Of a stretch of 64,000 bases of DNA, positions 18,325-27,986 are shown one piece after another (the first letter of the stretch is position 1; each line of letters opens with the position of its first letter). The DNA comes from Proteus vulgaris (GTDB taxonomy: Bacteria > Pseudomonadota > Gammaproteobacteria > Enterobacterales > Enterobacteriaceae): contig NZ_JAEHOQ010000002.1 of NCBI RefSeq assembly GCF_016239305.1, positions 62,001-126,000 on the forward strand, read 5' to 3'. The notes beneath the pieces are model-generated. The model was not told the DNA's origin. It did not search any database and saw only the letters and a program-made list of their open reading frames with translations. The translations under genes and the position numbers were made by a program.

Positions 18325-20508
18325 TTAATCCTTCAATTTTAAATACAGTGTCGCAAGTGGCGGTAACGTTAATGACAATGAGTAAGGTTTGCCATTAAAT
18401 GTACTTGCTGTTGTCTCTATTTCACCTAAATTTCCCACGTTACTTCCGTTGTAAAACTCAGAATCACTATTGAGTACTTCTTGATATGCACCTACTTTGT
18501 TAACACCCACGACATAGTTGTGATGAACTACTGGAGTGAAATTACTGATAACAATAATTTCATTGCCTTGTGTATCTTTTCGGCAAAAAGCGAAAACAGA
18601 ATTGTCATGATCATCAACGGTGAGCCATTCAAAGCCTTCGCGTTCAAAATCACATTCATAAAGTGGAGCATTGGCCTGATAGGAAAGATTCAAATCTCGT
18701 ACAAAGTGTTGAACACCTTGGTGTGGGCTGTTTGGTGTTTCAAGAAGATGCCAATCTAAGCTACTGTCGTGGTTCCATTCACGCCATTGTGCAAATTCAC
18801 ATCCCATAAATAGCAGTTTTTTACCGGGATAAGCCCACATAAAGCCAAGATATGCACGTAAATTAGCAAATTTTTGCCAATCATCACCCACCATGCGACC
18901 AATCAACGAACCTTTACCATGCACAAATTCATCGTGAGAAAGAGGCAGAATAAAGTTTTCGTTATAGGCATAGAGCATGCCAAAGGTCATTTGATTGTGG
19001 TGATATTTACGATAGATAGGATCACGTTGCATATATGCCAACGTGTCATGCATCCATCCCATATTCCATTTATAGTTAAAACCTAAACCCCCATCATCTG
19101 GCGGTAAGGTAACACCTGGGAAATCGGTAGATTCTTCAGCAATTGTTATGGTGCCAGGGCAAGTTGTACCCAATAATTTATTAGTATAACGAAGAAAATC
19201 AATGGCTTCTAAGTTTTCTCGACCACCGTGTTTATTCGGGATCCATTCACCTTCTTTTCGGCTATAGTCACGATAGAGCATGGAGGCCACCGCATCGAAA
19301 CGGAAACCATCAAGCGCAAAATGTTCATGCCAATACAATAAATTACCAGAAAGGTAATTCAGTACCTCATTACGACCATAGTTATAAATTAAGGTATTCC
19401 AATCAGGATGGAAGCCTTCTCGCCTATCAGCATATTCATAGAGCGATGTACCATCAAAATTACGTAAACCGTAGTCATCTTCAGGGAAGTGGCCAGGAAC
19501 CCAATCTAAAATAACGCTAATTTCAGCTTGATGAGCCGCTTCGATAAAATCACGGAAATCCATCGGTGAACCAAAGCGACGAGTTGGTGAATATAACCCC
19601 AGAGGTTGATATCCCCATGAGCCATCAAAGGGGTGCTCATTAATAGGCAATAATTCGATATGGGTAAAGCCCATTTCTTTAACGTAGGGAATTAACTGTT
19701 CAGCTAATTCACGATAACTTAACCAACTCTGATCGTCAGTATGTCGGCGCCATGAGCCTAAATGAACTTCATAAATAGAGATAGGCGCATTACGTTGATT
19801 CGCTCTCTGACGCGATAATGGCATTGGCTTAATGGGAGGTAATGTATTGATAATTGATGCAGTTTCAGGACGTATCTGTGTTTCAAAAGCATAAGGATCC
19901 GCTTTTAATCGACGTTCTCCATTGGCATCTAAAATAGCGTATTTATAGCAATCACCAAGATGAGCTTGTGGAATAAAAAGCTCCCAAATACCACTTTCAC
20001 GACGTAACCGCATAGGAAAACGTCTTTCATCCCAAAATGAGAAATCGCCAACTACACTCACACTTTGCGCATTTGGTGCCCATACAGCAAAAGTAATACC
20101 ATCAATATCACCTAATTTAGCAGGATGAGCACCTAAACATTGATAAGGGCGAGAATGATGACCTTGTGCTAAAAACCAAATATCCATTTCTTGTAGTAAA
20201 ATACCGAACTGATAAGGATCATCAACAATACCTTGTGCATTTTCCCAAGTAACATCTAAACAGTAACTAAAACGACGTTTACGTCGAGGGATTACACCAC
20301 AGAAAAAACCACTAGGATGTTTACGTTCTAATGTCGCGACTTTTCTGCCATTCTTTCTATCGATGATACTGACTGAAACAGCATCAGGTAAAAATGCACG
20401 AACTTCTAAACCTGCCGATGTTTCATGCATACCAAGAAGTGCAAAAGGATCAGACTCATACCCATTAATTAGTTTTTCTATTGCTTTTCTTGTTACAGCT
20501 ACAGACAT
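18325..20508 (-). CDS. glgB: 1,4-alpha-glucan branching enzyme GlgB
   Basis: First gene of the glg operon. From ATG 20508 it encodes 727 residues, matching E. coli GlgB (728). This start is preferred over the in-frame ATG 24 bases upstream because GAAGGA lies just before it. Two N-terminal carbohydrate/beta-sandwich modules are followed by the GH13 barrel: [26 protein letters not shown] (nucleophile Asp), [12 protein letters not shown] (Glu) and [13 protein letters not shown]. It creates alpha-1,6 branches in glycogen. The operon promoter must lie in the 364-bp gap upstream. Confidence 0.97.
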   Translation of the reverse strand: MSVAVTRKAIEKLINGYESDPFALLGMHETSAGLEVRAFLPDAVSVSIIDRKNGRKVATLERKHPSGFFCGVIPRRKRRFSYCLDVTWENAQGIVDDPYQFGILLQEMDIWFLAQGHHSRPYQCLGAHPAKLGDIDGITFAVWAPNAQSVSVVGDFSFWDERRFPMRLRRESGIWELFIPQAHLGDCYKYAILDANGERRLKADPYAFETQIRPETASIINTLPPIKPMPLSRQRANQRNAPISIYEVHLGSWRRHTDDQSWLSYRELAEQLIPYVKEMGFTHIELLPINEHPFDGSWGYQPLGLYSPTRRFGSPMDFRDFIEAAHQAEISVILDWVPGHFPEDDYGLRNFDGTSLYEYADRREGFHPDWNTLIYNYGRNEVLNYLSGNLLYWHEHFALDGFRFDAVASMLYRDYSRKEGEWIPNKHGGRENLEAIDFLRYTNKLLGTTCPGTITIAEESTDFPGVTLPPDDGGLGFNYKWNMGWMHDTLAYMQRDPIYRKYHHNQMTFGMLYAYNENFILPLSHDEFVHGKGSLIGRMVGDDWQKFANLRAYLGFMWAYPGKKLLFMGCEFAQWREWNHDSSLDWHLLETPNSPHQGVQHFVRDLNLSYQANAPLYECDFEREGFEWLTVDDHDNSVFAFCRKDTQGNEIIVISNFTPVVHHNYVVGVNKVGAYQEVLNSDSEFYNGSNVGNLGEIETTASTFNGKPYSLSLTLPPLATLYLKLKD

Positions 20509-20872
20509 CTTATCGTCCTTCGTTGCCAGCAAATAAATTAATAAATTTTATATATAGATATCAGCATAGAACGTTAATTTAAGTTAAACAATAAGTGTTT
20601 TTAACAGATTATTTAAAAATAAAATAATCATCATGGGTTAATATACTTAATATTTACCTTTAATTGATTGAATTAAAATGTATTTGATATGGAGGGCAGA
20701 GTAAGATCGCGAATTATAAATACAGCATAAATAGCGACTTTACCTAATCTAAAAAAGAATTTGATATTAAATATTTTTAATTAAACACTTAAAATGAAGT
20801 TTTAAAAAGTATAAGTAATAAGAGTGAAATCGTCATTTTTATGAAAAGAAAAGACTTATTTCATTAGCAGAA
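20509..20872. other. Intergenic region upstream of glgB
   Basis: A 364-bp very AT-rich stretch between the 3' end of the LysR gene and glgB. It should hold the glg operon promoter. I found no convincing -10/-35 pair, CRP site, hairpin terminator or small ORF that I would defend. Confidence 0.4.
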
Positions 20873-21754
20873 TTAACTTTTTTGTTGTGTGAGCCACTGC
20901 TCAAAATCGAGGTGTGTTTTGGTTTTTTGTACACCTATCGGCGTTAAAGCATAGTAATAAAGAGGGGCTATTTGAATGTTAGGAAATAAGATTTTTAAAG
21001 TTCCACGATTTATCTCATTCGATAAAATTGAGATTGGGCCAATGCCTATTCCTAAACCTTCGATAATTGCTTGAAGAGAAATATGAAAGTGATCAAAGCG
21101 ATACTGACGCAAAAATGATCGCTGAGTATTAAGCTGAGCCGCTATTAGCCATTGTTGCCAATGACCAGGGCGAGTGAGTGTGTCAATAACAGGGCAATTA
21201 AAAATGTCTTCTAAGTTAGTGACGTTGTAACGTTTAAGTAACTTTTCAGAAGCAACTAAACAATGTACATCCTTTAGAAAAACAATAGATGAATATTCTT
21301 GTTGTTGGGGTTGAGGACGAATAATTAAATCATCATGACTGATTAAGTGAAATCGCTCACTATTTGCTGACGCAATTTGAATATTGGCATTAGGATATTG
21401 AAGATAAAAATCCTCCATTCTTGGGATAAGCCATTTTAAACATAATGTTGTAGGAACACTGATATTTAAAATATCGTTTTTACCACCATTGCCATAACGA
21501 ACACCAATGTCATTAAGTTTATCAAAAACATCACTTAATTCTTGTGCCAATGTTAATGCATATGGGGTTGGTACACGACGTAAACCTTGTTTGTTAAATA
21601 ACGTGACACCAAACCATTTTTCAACAACTTGAATATGTCTGCTAATCGCACCATGAGTTACACATAGTGTTTGTGCTGCTTCTGTATAACTTTGGCTATG
21701 ACAAGCAACTAAGAAAGCACGCAATGAAGGTAATGGAGGAAGGTTTCTCATCAT
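20873..21754 (-). CDS. LysR-family regulator, GcvA-like
   Basis: A 293-residue LysR-type regulator. The N-terminal HTH (MRNLPPLPSLRAFLVACHSQSYTEAA..., residues 2-65) has the GcvA/AmpR-type opening L-P-P-L-P-S-L-R-A-F and is followed by a substrate-binding domain. Two adjacent ATGs are possible starts. It is divergent from the TauE-family permease gene, with about 144 bp between the two starts, so it probably controls that gene. The effector is unknown. Confidence 0.85.
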   Translation of the reverse strand: MMRNLPPLPSLRAFLVACHSQSYTEAAQTLCVTHGAISRHIQVVEKWFGVTLFNKQGLRRVPTPYALTLAQELSDVFDKLNDIGVRYGNGGKNDILNISVPTTLCLKWLIPRMEDFYLQYPNANIQIASANSERFHLISHDDLIIRPQPQQQEYSSIVFLKDVHCLVASEKLLKRYNVTNLEDIFNCPVIDTLTRPGHWQQWLIAAQLNTQRSFLRQYRFDHFHISLQAIIEGLGIGIGPISILSNEINRGTLKILFPNIQIAPLYYYALTPIGVQKTKTHLDFEQWLTQQKS

Positions 21755-21898
21755 AATTTTCTCATCATAGTTTACTTCTCGCCAATAAAGCAGTCTTTCT
21801 GATTAAAACTCACAGTACGGTGATATTTTATCACAGGTAAAAATAAAGAAGGCAGGTATGATACAACGTCTTTAACTTATTGAACTTAAAGGATGATA

Positions 21899-22624
21899 AT
21901 GAGTTTTATCGCGGTTATTTTATTAGCTGTGCTTTCTGGTGTCATAAGCGGAGTGGTTGGAACAGGCTCTTCTATTTTACTTATTCCTGCATTGACCTAT
22001 GTATTTGGCGCTAAAGAGGCGGTGCCTATCATGGCACTTGCCTCCGTAATGGGAAATTTATCTCGCATTTATTTATGGCGCCATAGTATCCGTTTTAAGC
22101 CACTTTTTTATTATTTATTACCAGGTATTCCCGCGGTTATTTTAGGTGCAAATACATTATGGGTTATGCCTGAAAAATGGCTCAATGTTGGGATGGGACT
22201 GTTCTTTATTTTGATGATCCCAATTATTCATTTATTACGCCAACATCAAATTAAAATGAAAACTTACCAAGTAATTATTGCTGGTGCAGTTATCGGCTAT
22301 TTAACGGGGGTTGTGTTTTCTACTGGTCCTTTAACTATTCCGATATTTTCTGCATATGGGCTAACGCTAGGGCCATTACTAGCAACAGAAGCGGCCGCTT
22401 CGTTTGTTATTTATCTCACCAAAGCCCTAACTTTTAGCCAACTTGGTGCAGTTAATAGCTTTATCCTAATTAGTGGAATGTTAGTGGGCTGTGGCTTAAC
22501 CATAGGAAATTTCCTTGGTAAAAAGCTGGTATTAAAACTGACACCTAAACTATTCCAAGGGCTATTAGATGTCATGTTAATTTTTGCTGGTGGCTCTCTG
22601 CTTTTTAATGGCTTTTTCTCTTAA
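21899..22624 (+). CDS. TauE/SafE-family membrane transporter
   Basis: A 241-residue protein with about eight hydrophobic helices and the family pattern LAVLSGVISGVVGTGSSILLIPAL at the N-terminus, repeated as GYLTGVVFSTGPLTIPIF in the second half. TauE/SafE (formerly DUF81) proteins are inner-membrane exporters or importers of sulfite, sulfoacetate and related organic anions. ATG 21899 is preferred over ATG 21893 because AAAGGA is then spaced five bases upstream. The divergent LysR gene is its likely regulator. The substrate is not determined. Confidence 0.85.
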   Translation: MSFIAVILLAVLSGVISGVVGTGSSILLIPALTYVFGAKEAVPIMALASVMGNLSRIYLWRHSIRFKPLFYYLLPGIPAVILGANTLWVMPEKWLNVGMGLFFILMIPIIHLLRQHQIKMKTYQVIIAGAVIGYLTGVVFSTGPLTIPIFSAYGLTLGPLLATEAAASFVIYLTKALTFSQLGAVNSFILISGMLVGCGLTIGNFLGKKLVLKLTPKLFQGLLDVMLIFAGGSLLFNGFFS

Positions 22625-22648
22625 ATAACGAATGTAATAATTTATTTT

Positions 22649-23272
22649 TTATTGATCATAATAATCTGATAAATAAGGCGCTAATATTATCAGTGAGAGA
22701 TCAGTGAGTGGCAACAATTCATCAACTGTAGCTCCTGATCTTGCTCTTAAGGAAATGGAATGCAATAGCGAGACCACCCCCAATGCAATGGTGTGAATAT
22801 CAGTTCCTTCTTTTAATTCACCCACTTCTAACGCATCTTGTAAAGCATCTTCAACTTGCTGAGTTTGTGCATTAATAACCTGATTAAGCATGGCCTTGAT
22901 TGCGGGATCGGCAATTTCAGTCACCGCGGTTGAAAGTACCATACAACCGGTTAATCCGTCATTATCCGTATAAAAATGGATAGCCGAATTCAGATAACGT
23001 TTTACTCTTGCAGTAATTTTATCTTTCGGTGACTGTTTTTCTAGTTCATGGCGATAACGTGTAGAAGCAATATGATTAAAGCGTTCAATGGCTTTTTCAT
23101 ATAATGCGGCTTTATTACCAAATGCAGCATAAAGACTTGGCTTATTCATCTGAGTTTCAATGACCAAGTCATCCATCGATGTTGCGGTAAATCCTTTTCG
23201 CCAAAATAATGCCATTATTTTTTCAAGAGCGGTATCGCTATCATAACGACGAGGGCGACCTTTTTTTTGCAT
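22649..23272 (-). CDS. TetR-family repressor
   Basis: A 207-residue TetR regulator. The N-terminal HTH is clear: RRYDSDTALEKIMALFWRKGF, then TSMDDLVIETQMNKPSLYAAFGNKAALY (about residues 30-60). The C-terminal ligand domain resembles the group containing AcrR/NemR-like sensors of electrophiles and small toxic molecules. It is divergent from a DJ-1-superfamily gene; the 85-bp intergenic region carries an inverted repeat overlapping both promoters. It is expected to repress itself and that gene. Confidence 0.88.
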   Translation of the reverse strand: MQKKGRPRRYDSDTALEKIMALFWRKGFTATSMDDLVIETQMNKPSLYAAFGNKAALYEKAIERFNHIASTRYRHELEKQSPKDKITARVKRYLNSAIHFYTDNDGLTGCMVLSTAVTEIADPAIKAMLNQVINAQTQQVEDALQDALEVGELKEGTDIHTIALGVVSLLHSISLRARSGATVDELLPLTDLSLIILAPYLSDYYDQ

Positions 23273-23345
23273 TTTATACCAATTAGTAAGAAATTTATTT
23301 ACTCAGTATAAAACAAATGTCATTATTTTACTAACCAGTACAAAA
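23273..23345. promoter_or_regulatory. Inverted-repeat operator region between tetR and the DJ-1-family gene
   Basis: TTTTATACCAATTAGTAA begins at 23272 and is mirrored by TTACTAACCAGTACAAAA at 23328-23345, with 14 of 18 positions matching. A shorter related element, TTACTCAGTATAAAA, lies between them at about 23298-23312. The arrangement suits two or three TetR dimers covering both divergent promoters. Confidence 0.55.
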
Positions 23346-23357
23346 TAGGAAAGTAAA

Positions 23358-24116
23358 ATGAATCACAATGAAATGCTGTATGGAAAAAATATGCCCTCTA
23401 TTATCAAACTTGTTGAAGAAGGGCGTAAGCAGCAATTAAAGCCATTAAAAATAGGTATTTTTGTCTGCCCAGGTTTTATGCCTATGGATATAAATGGTGC
23501 TCAATCAGTCTTTACGATTGCGAGTGCTGAAATTTATTTAATTTGGAAAAAGAAAGAGTTAGTTGAAGGGTATATTGGTTGGCCAACAATGCCCACCATG
23601 ACTTTTGATGAATGTCCTGAGGATCTTGATGTATTAGTCGTTGGAATGGTACCACCAGAAATTGTTGAAGATGAAGAGACACTGACATTTTTTGCCAATA
23701 TGGGTAATAAAGCACGTTATGTTATTGGTACATGTTACGGCTCTTTAGTTTTAGGTGCGGCAGGATTATTAAAAGGTAAAAAAGCAACCAGTAATTCAAA
23801 TGTCGTTCCGATGCTACCTGATTTGGGAGCCATAGCTATAGAAGGAAGTGATGTTGTGATTGATGGTAATATTTATACTTCGGGACCAGCAACAGGTTCG
23901 TTCGATGCCTCATTATTAGTATTAGAACAATTACTCGGCACGCCTTTTGCTCAATTGGTTGAACTCGCGATTGAATATGATCCTCGACCTCCTTTTGGAA
24001 CCGGCTCCCCCACACTGGCAGGATCTGAAATGACTGCTATCTCACAAAATTTGACGGCTAATTTAAATGCTCAATTTCATCAAGCAGCACGTAATGGCCT
24101 CAAAAAACGCCGTTAA
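23358..24116 (+). CDS. DJ-1/PfpI superfamily protein, isonitrile-hydratase-like
   Basis: A 252-residue class I glutamine-amidotransferase-like protein. It has KIGIFVCPGFMPMDINGAQ and the nucleophile elbow IGTCYGSLVLGAAGLLKGKKAT (Cys near residue 126), which resembles cyclohexyl-isocyanide hydratase InhA and AraC-type GATase domains. Such proteins hydrate isonitriles or act as glyoxalase/chaperone-like stress proteins. No HTH domain follows. AGGAAAG precedes the ATG. Divergence from a TetR regulator suggests induction by a reactive or toxic small molecule. Confidence 0.82.
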   Translation: MNHNEMLYGKNMPSIIKLVEEGRKQQLKPLKIGIFVCPGFMPMDINGAQSVFTIASAEIYLIWKKKELVEGYIGWPTMPTMTFDECPEDLDVLVVGMVPPEIVEDEETLTFFANMGNKARYVIGTCYGSLVLGAAGLLKGKKATSNSNVVPMLPDLGAIAIEGSDVVIDGNIYTSGPATGSFDASLLVLEQLLGTPFAQLVELAIEYDPRPPFGTGSPTLAGSEMTAISQNLTANLNAQFHQAARNGLKKRR

Positions 24117-24196
24117 GTTAAATTAATTCACGCTAGAATGAAGTAATAAATATTGAAGTTTATCTAAACTGTTTCATTCAATTTCGGAGTATTATA

Positions 24197-24793
24197 ATGA
24201 CAGAATACGAAAAAATGGTATCCGGTCATCTTTATCATGCATGTAAAGATGATAGTTTAGAGCCACTTAGAGTAAAAGCGCGTGAAATTATTTATGATTT
24301 TAATATGACGCGACCATCTGAAATTGAAAAAAGAAAGGCATATTTAAAACAACTTTTAGGTAAAACAGGCGATAACTTTACTATTGAACCCCCATTTCAT
24401 TGTGATTATGGTGAATTGATTGAAATTGGTGAAGGATTTTATGCCAATTTTAATTTAACGATATTAGACTGTGCACCCGTAAAAATTGGGCACAATGTGA
24501 TGTGCGCGCCTAATGTTAGCATTTTAACTGCAACTCATCCGATTGATCCTGAAATACGCAGCAATGAACTTGAATACGCATTACCTATTATTATTGGTAA
24601 TTCGGTATGGTTAGGTGCAGGGTGCATTATTTTACCCGGCGTAACTATTGGTGATAATTGTGTTATTGGTGCGGGCAGTGTAGTAACAAAGTCTATTCCA
24701 GCTAATTGTGTTGCTGTTGGCAATCCCTGTCGTGTAATAAGACAAATCAGTGATAAAGATAAAACAGACGCAGAAAGAAGGTTGAAACTTTAA
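24197..24793 (+). CDS. maa: Maltose/galactoside O-acetyltransferase family (Maa/LacA-like)
   Basis: A 198-residue left-handed beta-helix acyltransferase. It opens with EKMVSGHLYHACKD and has the hexapeptide repeats (IGHNVMCAPNVSILTATHPID, VTIGDNCVIGAGSVVTKSI) with the catalytic His in ATHPID. It acetylates sugar hydroxyls using acetyl-CoA, forming a cytoplasmic trimer. E. coli Maa has 183 residues, so this is slightly longer at the C-terminus. CGGAG precedes the ATG. It stands alone between the DJ-1-family gene and a convergent acetyltransferase gene. LacA/NodL-like specificity cannot be excluded. Confidence 0.85.
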   Translation: MTEYEKMVSGHLYHACKDDSLEPLRVKAREIIYDFNMTRPSEIEKRKAYLKQLLGKTGDNFTIEPPFHCDYGELIEIGEGFYANFNLTILDCAPVKIGHNVMCAPNVSILTATHPIDPEIRSNELEYALPIIIGNSVWLGAGCIILPGVTIGDNCVIGAGSVVTKSIPANCVAVGNPCRVIRQISDKDKTDAERRLKL

Positions 24794-24800
24794 TTGTTGA

Positions 24801-24832
24801 AAATCAAGGCTCAATAAGTTTATTGAGCCTTG
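24801..24832. terminator. Bidirectional hairpin terminator
   Basis: CAAGGCTCAATAA (24805-24817) and TTATTGAGCCTTG (24820-24832) form a perfect 13-bp arm pair between convergent genes. On the minus strand it is followed by ATTTTC. Confidence 0.75.
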
Positions 24833-24840
24833 TGGTACAG

Positions 24841-25608
24841 TTACTCTTTTATGAAACTTAAATAGTTAAAAAGTGATTTAAAACCAAATTTACGATATAG
24901 CGCTAAACCATCTGCGGATGCATCTAAGAAACAACGCTCTACACCTTGCTCACGGCAGAACTCTAAAACGTGTTTAATCAAATGAGTGGCATAGCCGTTG
25001 CCTTGATAAGCAACATCTGTCCCAATATCATCAAAACGCGCTAATTTATCATGTAACGTCAGCGTTAATGACGATACGGGTTGTCCTTCAACTAACAAAG
25101 CATAATGGAAAATAGTCGCGCCATTATCTAATGCTTTTTGATGATAACGAATATATTCATTAACAATTGTATCATCATTATCATCCCCCACAGGAAAAGC
25201 CGTTTTTAACGGATGAGCCCATTGTTCGAGGTTATGATTAGTGAGAATAATATCGCAAGGATTATTTCGATAAGAAGGATACACCGCTTCTGACAATGTT
25301 AAATACATAGCTGTTGTCATACCGTCACCGGTATAGTTTGCATTTTTTATAATTTCTTCAAATTCAGGCAATAATGATTCAGGTAAAACCAAAATATGAT
25401 CTTTTTGTTGCGAAGAGAAAAGGGTACTGGCCTGCTGGAACGAGCCTTCTGTTGCACCTTGACGTAAATAAATAAAGTTAAAAATTGGCGCATCCATTGG
25501 TGTCATAAAGCAATGAGTATGATCACCAATACGAATATTATTTTCACAAATTTCTGACCAAAATGCTTTTTCTACTATTTTAAATTCTTTATACAGTTGT
25601 GCATCCAT
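24841..25608 (-). CDS. GNAT-family N-acetyltransferase
   Basis: A 255-residue protein with the GNAT domain in its C-terminal half: ARFDDIGTDVAYQGNGYATHLIKHVLEF (acetyl-CoA loop Q-G-N-G-Y-A, near residue 200) and FLDASADGLALYRKFGF. The N-terminal 110 residues are a less conserved module. The acceptor is unknown. It lies nine bases downstream of an FAD oxidoreductase gene on the same strand and is probably cotranscribed with it, which hints that an amine or amino acid is acted on by both enzymes. Confidence 0.85.
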   Translation of the reverse strand: MDAQLYKEFKIVEKAFWSEICENNIRIGDHTHCFMTPMDAPIFNFIYLRQGATEGSFQQASTLFSSQQKDHILVLPESLLPEFEEIIKNANYTGDGMTTAMYLTLSEAVYPSYRNNPCDIILTNHNLEQWAHPLKTAFPVGDDNDDTIVNEYIRYHQKALDNGATIFHYALLVEGQPVSSLTLTLHDKLARFDDIGTDVAYQGNGYATHLIKHVLEFCREQGVERCFLDASADGLALYRKFGFKSLFNYLSFIKE

Positions 25609-25617
25609 AATGGTTCT

Positions 25618-26730
25618 CTAGCTAAATCGTGATAAGCGATAAGGAGTTAATAGAGGATTCGCTTTTTCGTAAATTAGTTCTTGTACAACCAACTTACATA
25701 ATAAAGGTGACAACGTCACGGCGGCGTGCATAGTAACAAGATACAGTCCCTGATAAGGAGATATTTCTCCAATAATTGGCATTTCATCTTTAGGCATGGG
25801 CCTTTCACCAACAGCAACCTGTTCAATCGTTAGTTTACCTGTTTGCGTAAAATTATCATAAAAAGTCGCTTGTGCATGGCATGCAATGTGCTCAGGGTGA
25901 TGTTCATCACTATTATCAATGTAATCTTCAGCCGCAATAATCTCATTTTGAGCAAAGTGACGTAACTCCATTTCTGGCGTTGATATAATGCAAGGCAAAA
26001 ATGGCGTATCTGCATCAGTTGTTAATTTGATTAAAATACTAGGAGATGCATATAAAGGTAAATCAATACCTTTTTCAGACAATAGTGCCAAAGCACCCAC
26101 TCCCGCGGTTAAAATAATGTGATCAGCATGCATTTTAATATTCTTAGTTTCTACACCAATAATGCGATGATCTTCTTCTATCAAGCGAATGACTTCAGTA
26201 TTAGCACAGTATTTCACGCCCATTTCTTGGGCTTGCCGTAATAATGTGTCAATAACATGAAAAGGGTTAACGGCACCTTCATCGCTTGCAAAGGCAGATA
26301 ATTCCGGAGCTTTAGATAAATTGGGTACTTTATGAATCAATTGCTCTTTATTTAATGCTTGGACATTAAAACCGGCTTGATGATGTGATTGAATAAATTG
26401 AGCAGTTTCTTTGTCAGAAGACATCCAACTTATTGCACCAGTCCAATCAATATTCAGTTTTCCTTGTGTCTCTTTATCTAATTCTCGCCAACAATGAATC
26501 GCTTCTGCTCGTAATTGTTGATAAGCATCTGGACGACCATAAGAGACATTTAGCCAAGCAAATGAAGCACTCGTTGCGCCAGTTCCCGCATTCGCTTTAT
26601 CTAATAAGATAATCTGCATATTGCTCATTTTTGCAAGATACCAAGCTTGCATTACACCAACTATGCCAGCACCAACAATAATAATTTTCTTTTGTGGTTT
26701 TTGAGATAGCGATGATTTGCTTTTATCCAT
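25618..26730 (-). CDS. FAD-dependent amine/amino-acid oxidoreductase (DAO family)
   Basis: A 370-residue flavoprotein with the N-terminal dinucleotide-binding motif IIVGAGIVGVMQAWYLA (G-x-G-x-x-G near residues 18-23), GTGATSASFAWLN (typical DadA/glycine-oxidase-like loop) and a C-terminal ERPMPKDEMPIIGE...GLYLVTMHAAVTLSP motif that closes around the isoalloxazine ring. It should oxidise an amino acid or secondary amine in the cytoplasm. AAGAG precedes the ATG. It is the first gene of a two-gene unit with the GNAT gene. Confidence 0.85.
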   Translation of the reverse strand: MDKSKSSLSQKPQKKIIIVGAGIVGVMQAWYLAKMSNMQIILLDKANAGTGATSASFAWLNVSYGRPDAYQQLRAEAIHCWRELDKETQGKLNIDWTGAISWMSSDKETAQFIQSHHQAGFNVQALNKEQLIHKVPNLSKAPELSAFASDEGAVNPFHVIDTLLRQAQEMGVKYCANTEVIRLIEEDHRIIGVETKNIKMHADHIILTAGVGALALLSEKGIDLPLYASPSILIKLTTDADTPFLPCIISTPEMELRHFAQNEIIAAEDYIDNSDEHHPEHIACHAQATFYDNFTQTGKLTIEQVAVGERPMPKDEMPIIGEISPYQGLYLVTMHAAVTLSPLLCKLVVQELIYEKANPLLTPYRLSRFS

Positions 26731-27274
26731 TTTATTCTCTTAACGGTAAATGATAGGTAAGGTTATTTTTATGCTAAATATAAAAAAACACAGAATAATG
26801 GTTTTGAGAAAAATAATCTTATTTATCCTCTCACTTTTTGTGCTAATACATTCAATGATGTATTTATAAAAATCATTATTTTTCATAAAGATAGTTACTA
26901 TTTTTATTTCTTTTTTGACAATATCTGATAAATGTAGATCACAAAAGGAATAAAGAACTATAACATAAAACAAACAACAGGATATTACATCTGATATTTA
27001 TCTTTTTTGCAGTATATAGGACTATTATTATATTTTATTTTGAATTTTATAACTGTATAAATTTTAATTTCAGCATCATACTATAACCCACAATCAAACT
27101 GGTTTTTTAATCTAAAATAAACACCTAAATTGGAGTTATTAACTGCTTTTTATTAATAAAGTTAGATTAATTAACTTATCTTTACGCAGTATGAAGATTA
27201 TTGTTTTACAAAAATATTATTATGGATATGATAGCTCATATATTCAGCATGTTATTTTTTTAAAAAGGCGTCGT
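26731..27274. other. Intergenic region upstream of leuE
   Basis: A 544-bp AT-rich stretch between the divergent FAD oxidoreductase and leuE genes. It should hold both promoters. Open frames here (26740-26973 minus, and the upstream extension of leuE from 27191) have no ribosome site or family resemblance and I regard them as non-coding. Confidence 0.5.
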
Positions 27275-27922
27275 ATGTTAGAAAGTATCGGTATTTCAAA
27301 TATTTGGACATACCTTTTAGGCGTTATTTTTATTACCTTAGTACCAGGTCCAAACTCGATTTTCGTCCTGACTTCCAGTGCGAAGCATGGTGTAAAAGGG
27401 GGGTATAAAGCCGCCCTTGGTGTTTTTACGGGTGATGCATTATTAATCTTTTTGGCATTTTTGGGGGTTGCTTCATTAGTCAAGACTTCACCCGTTTTCT
27501 TTATTGTTATTAAATATGCAGGTGCTCTTTATTTAACCTATTTAGGTTTAAAGACATTGTATGCAACGTTTCACAAAAAAGAAGAGGCAACTGAGCAAGT
27601 ATCAGAAGTAGCAATCAAAGCAAAAGATGGTCTTTATGTTAAGGCTTTATTTTTAAGTATGCTTAATCCTAAAATGATCATTTTTTATGTCTCTTTCTTT
27701 ATTCAGTTTATTGACCCTAAATATGAAAATGCGGGTGTTCCATTTTTTGTATTAGGGGCAATTTTAGAAACATGTAGTATGATTTATTTATCAATTCTTA
27801 TTTTTGGCGGTGTGGCAATTACTAATAAAGTTAAACATAACAAACGATTAGCATCATTATCAAATAGTTGTATAGGTGCGGTTTTCTTACTTTTTGGTGC
27901 CAAGCTTGCTTTAACAGCTTAA
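27275..27922 (+). CDS. leuE: LeuE-like amino-acid exporter (LysE/RhtB family)
   Basis: A 215-residue inner-membrane exporter close to E. coli LeuE (212). It has the N-terminal WTYLLGVIFITLVPGPNSIFVL motif with the family P-G-P-N, GVFTGDALLIFLAF, and LNPKMIIFYVSFFIQFID in the second half, with about six helices. It exports leucine and other hydrophobic amino acids by proton antiport. ATG 27275 was chosen because AAAGGCG is upstream and the protein then aligns with LeuE; an upstream in-frame ATG at 27191 would add 28 unrelated residues. Confidence 0.92.
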   Translation: MLESIGISNIWTYLLGVIFITLVPGPNSIFVLTSSAKHGVKGGYKAALGVFTGDALLIFLAFLGVASLVKTSPVFFIVIKYAGALYLTYLGLKTLYATFHKKEEATEQVSEVAIKAKDGLYVKALFLSMLNPKMIIFYVSFFIQFIDPKYENAGVPFFVLGAILETCSMIYLSILIFGGVAITNKVKHNKRLASLSNSCIGAVFLLFGAKLALTA

Positions 27923-27939
27923 GATTTAATTTTAAATGT

Positions 27940-27975
27940 AAAAGCCACTTCATATCACTATGTAGTGGCTTTTTT
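27940..27975. terminator. Bidirectional terminator between leuE and the O-methyltransferase gene
   Basis: AAAAGCCACT (27940-27949) pairs with AGTGGCTTTT (27964-27973), flanked by A on the left and T on the right, so it can stop both convergent genes. Confidence 0.85.
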
Positions 27976-27986
27976 AATAAATAATA

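Noticed and set aside
26740-26973. 77-codon minus-strand frame upstream of the FAD oxidoreductase gene
   Set aside because: No ribosome site, extreme Ile/Lys/Phe composition expected of AT-rich non-coding DNA, and it occupies the divergent promoter region.
27191-27274. Upstream extension of leuE
   Set aside because: Unrelated residues before the family start; AAAGGCG supports ATG 27275.
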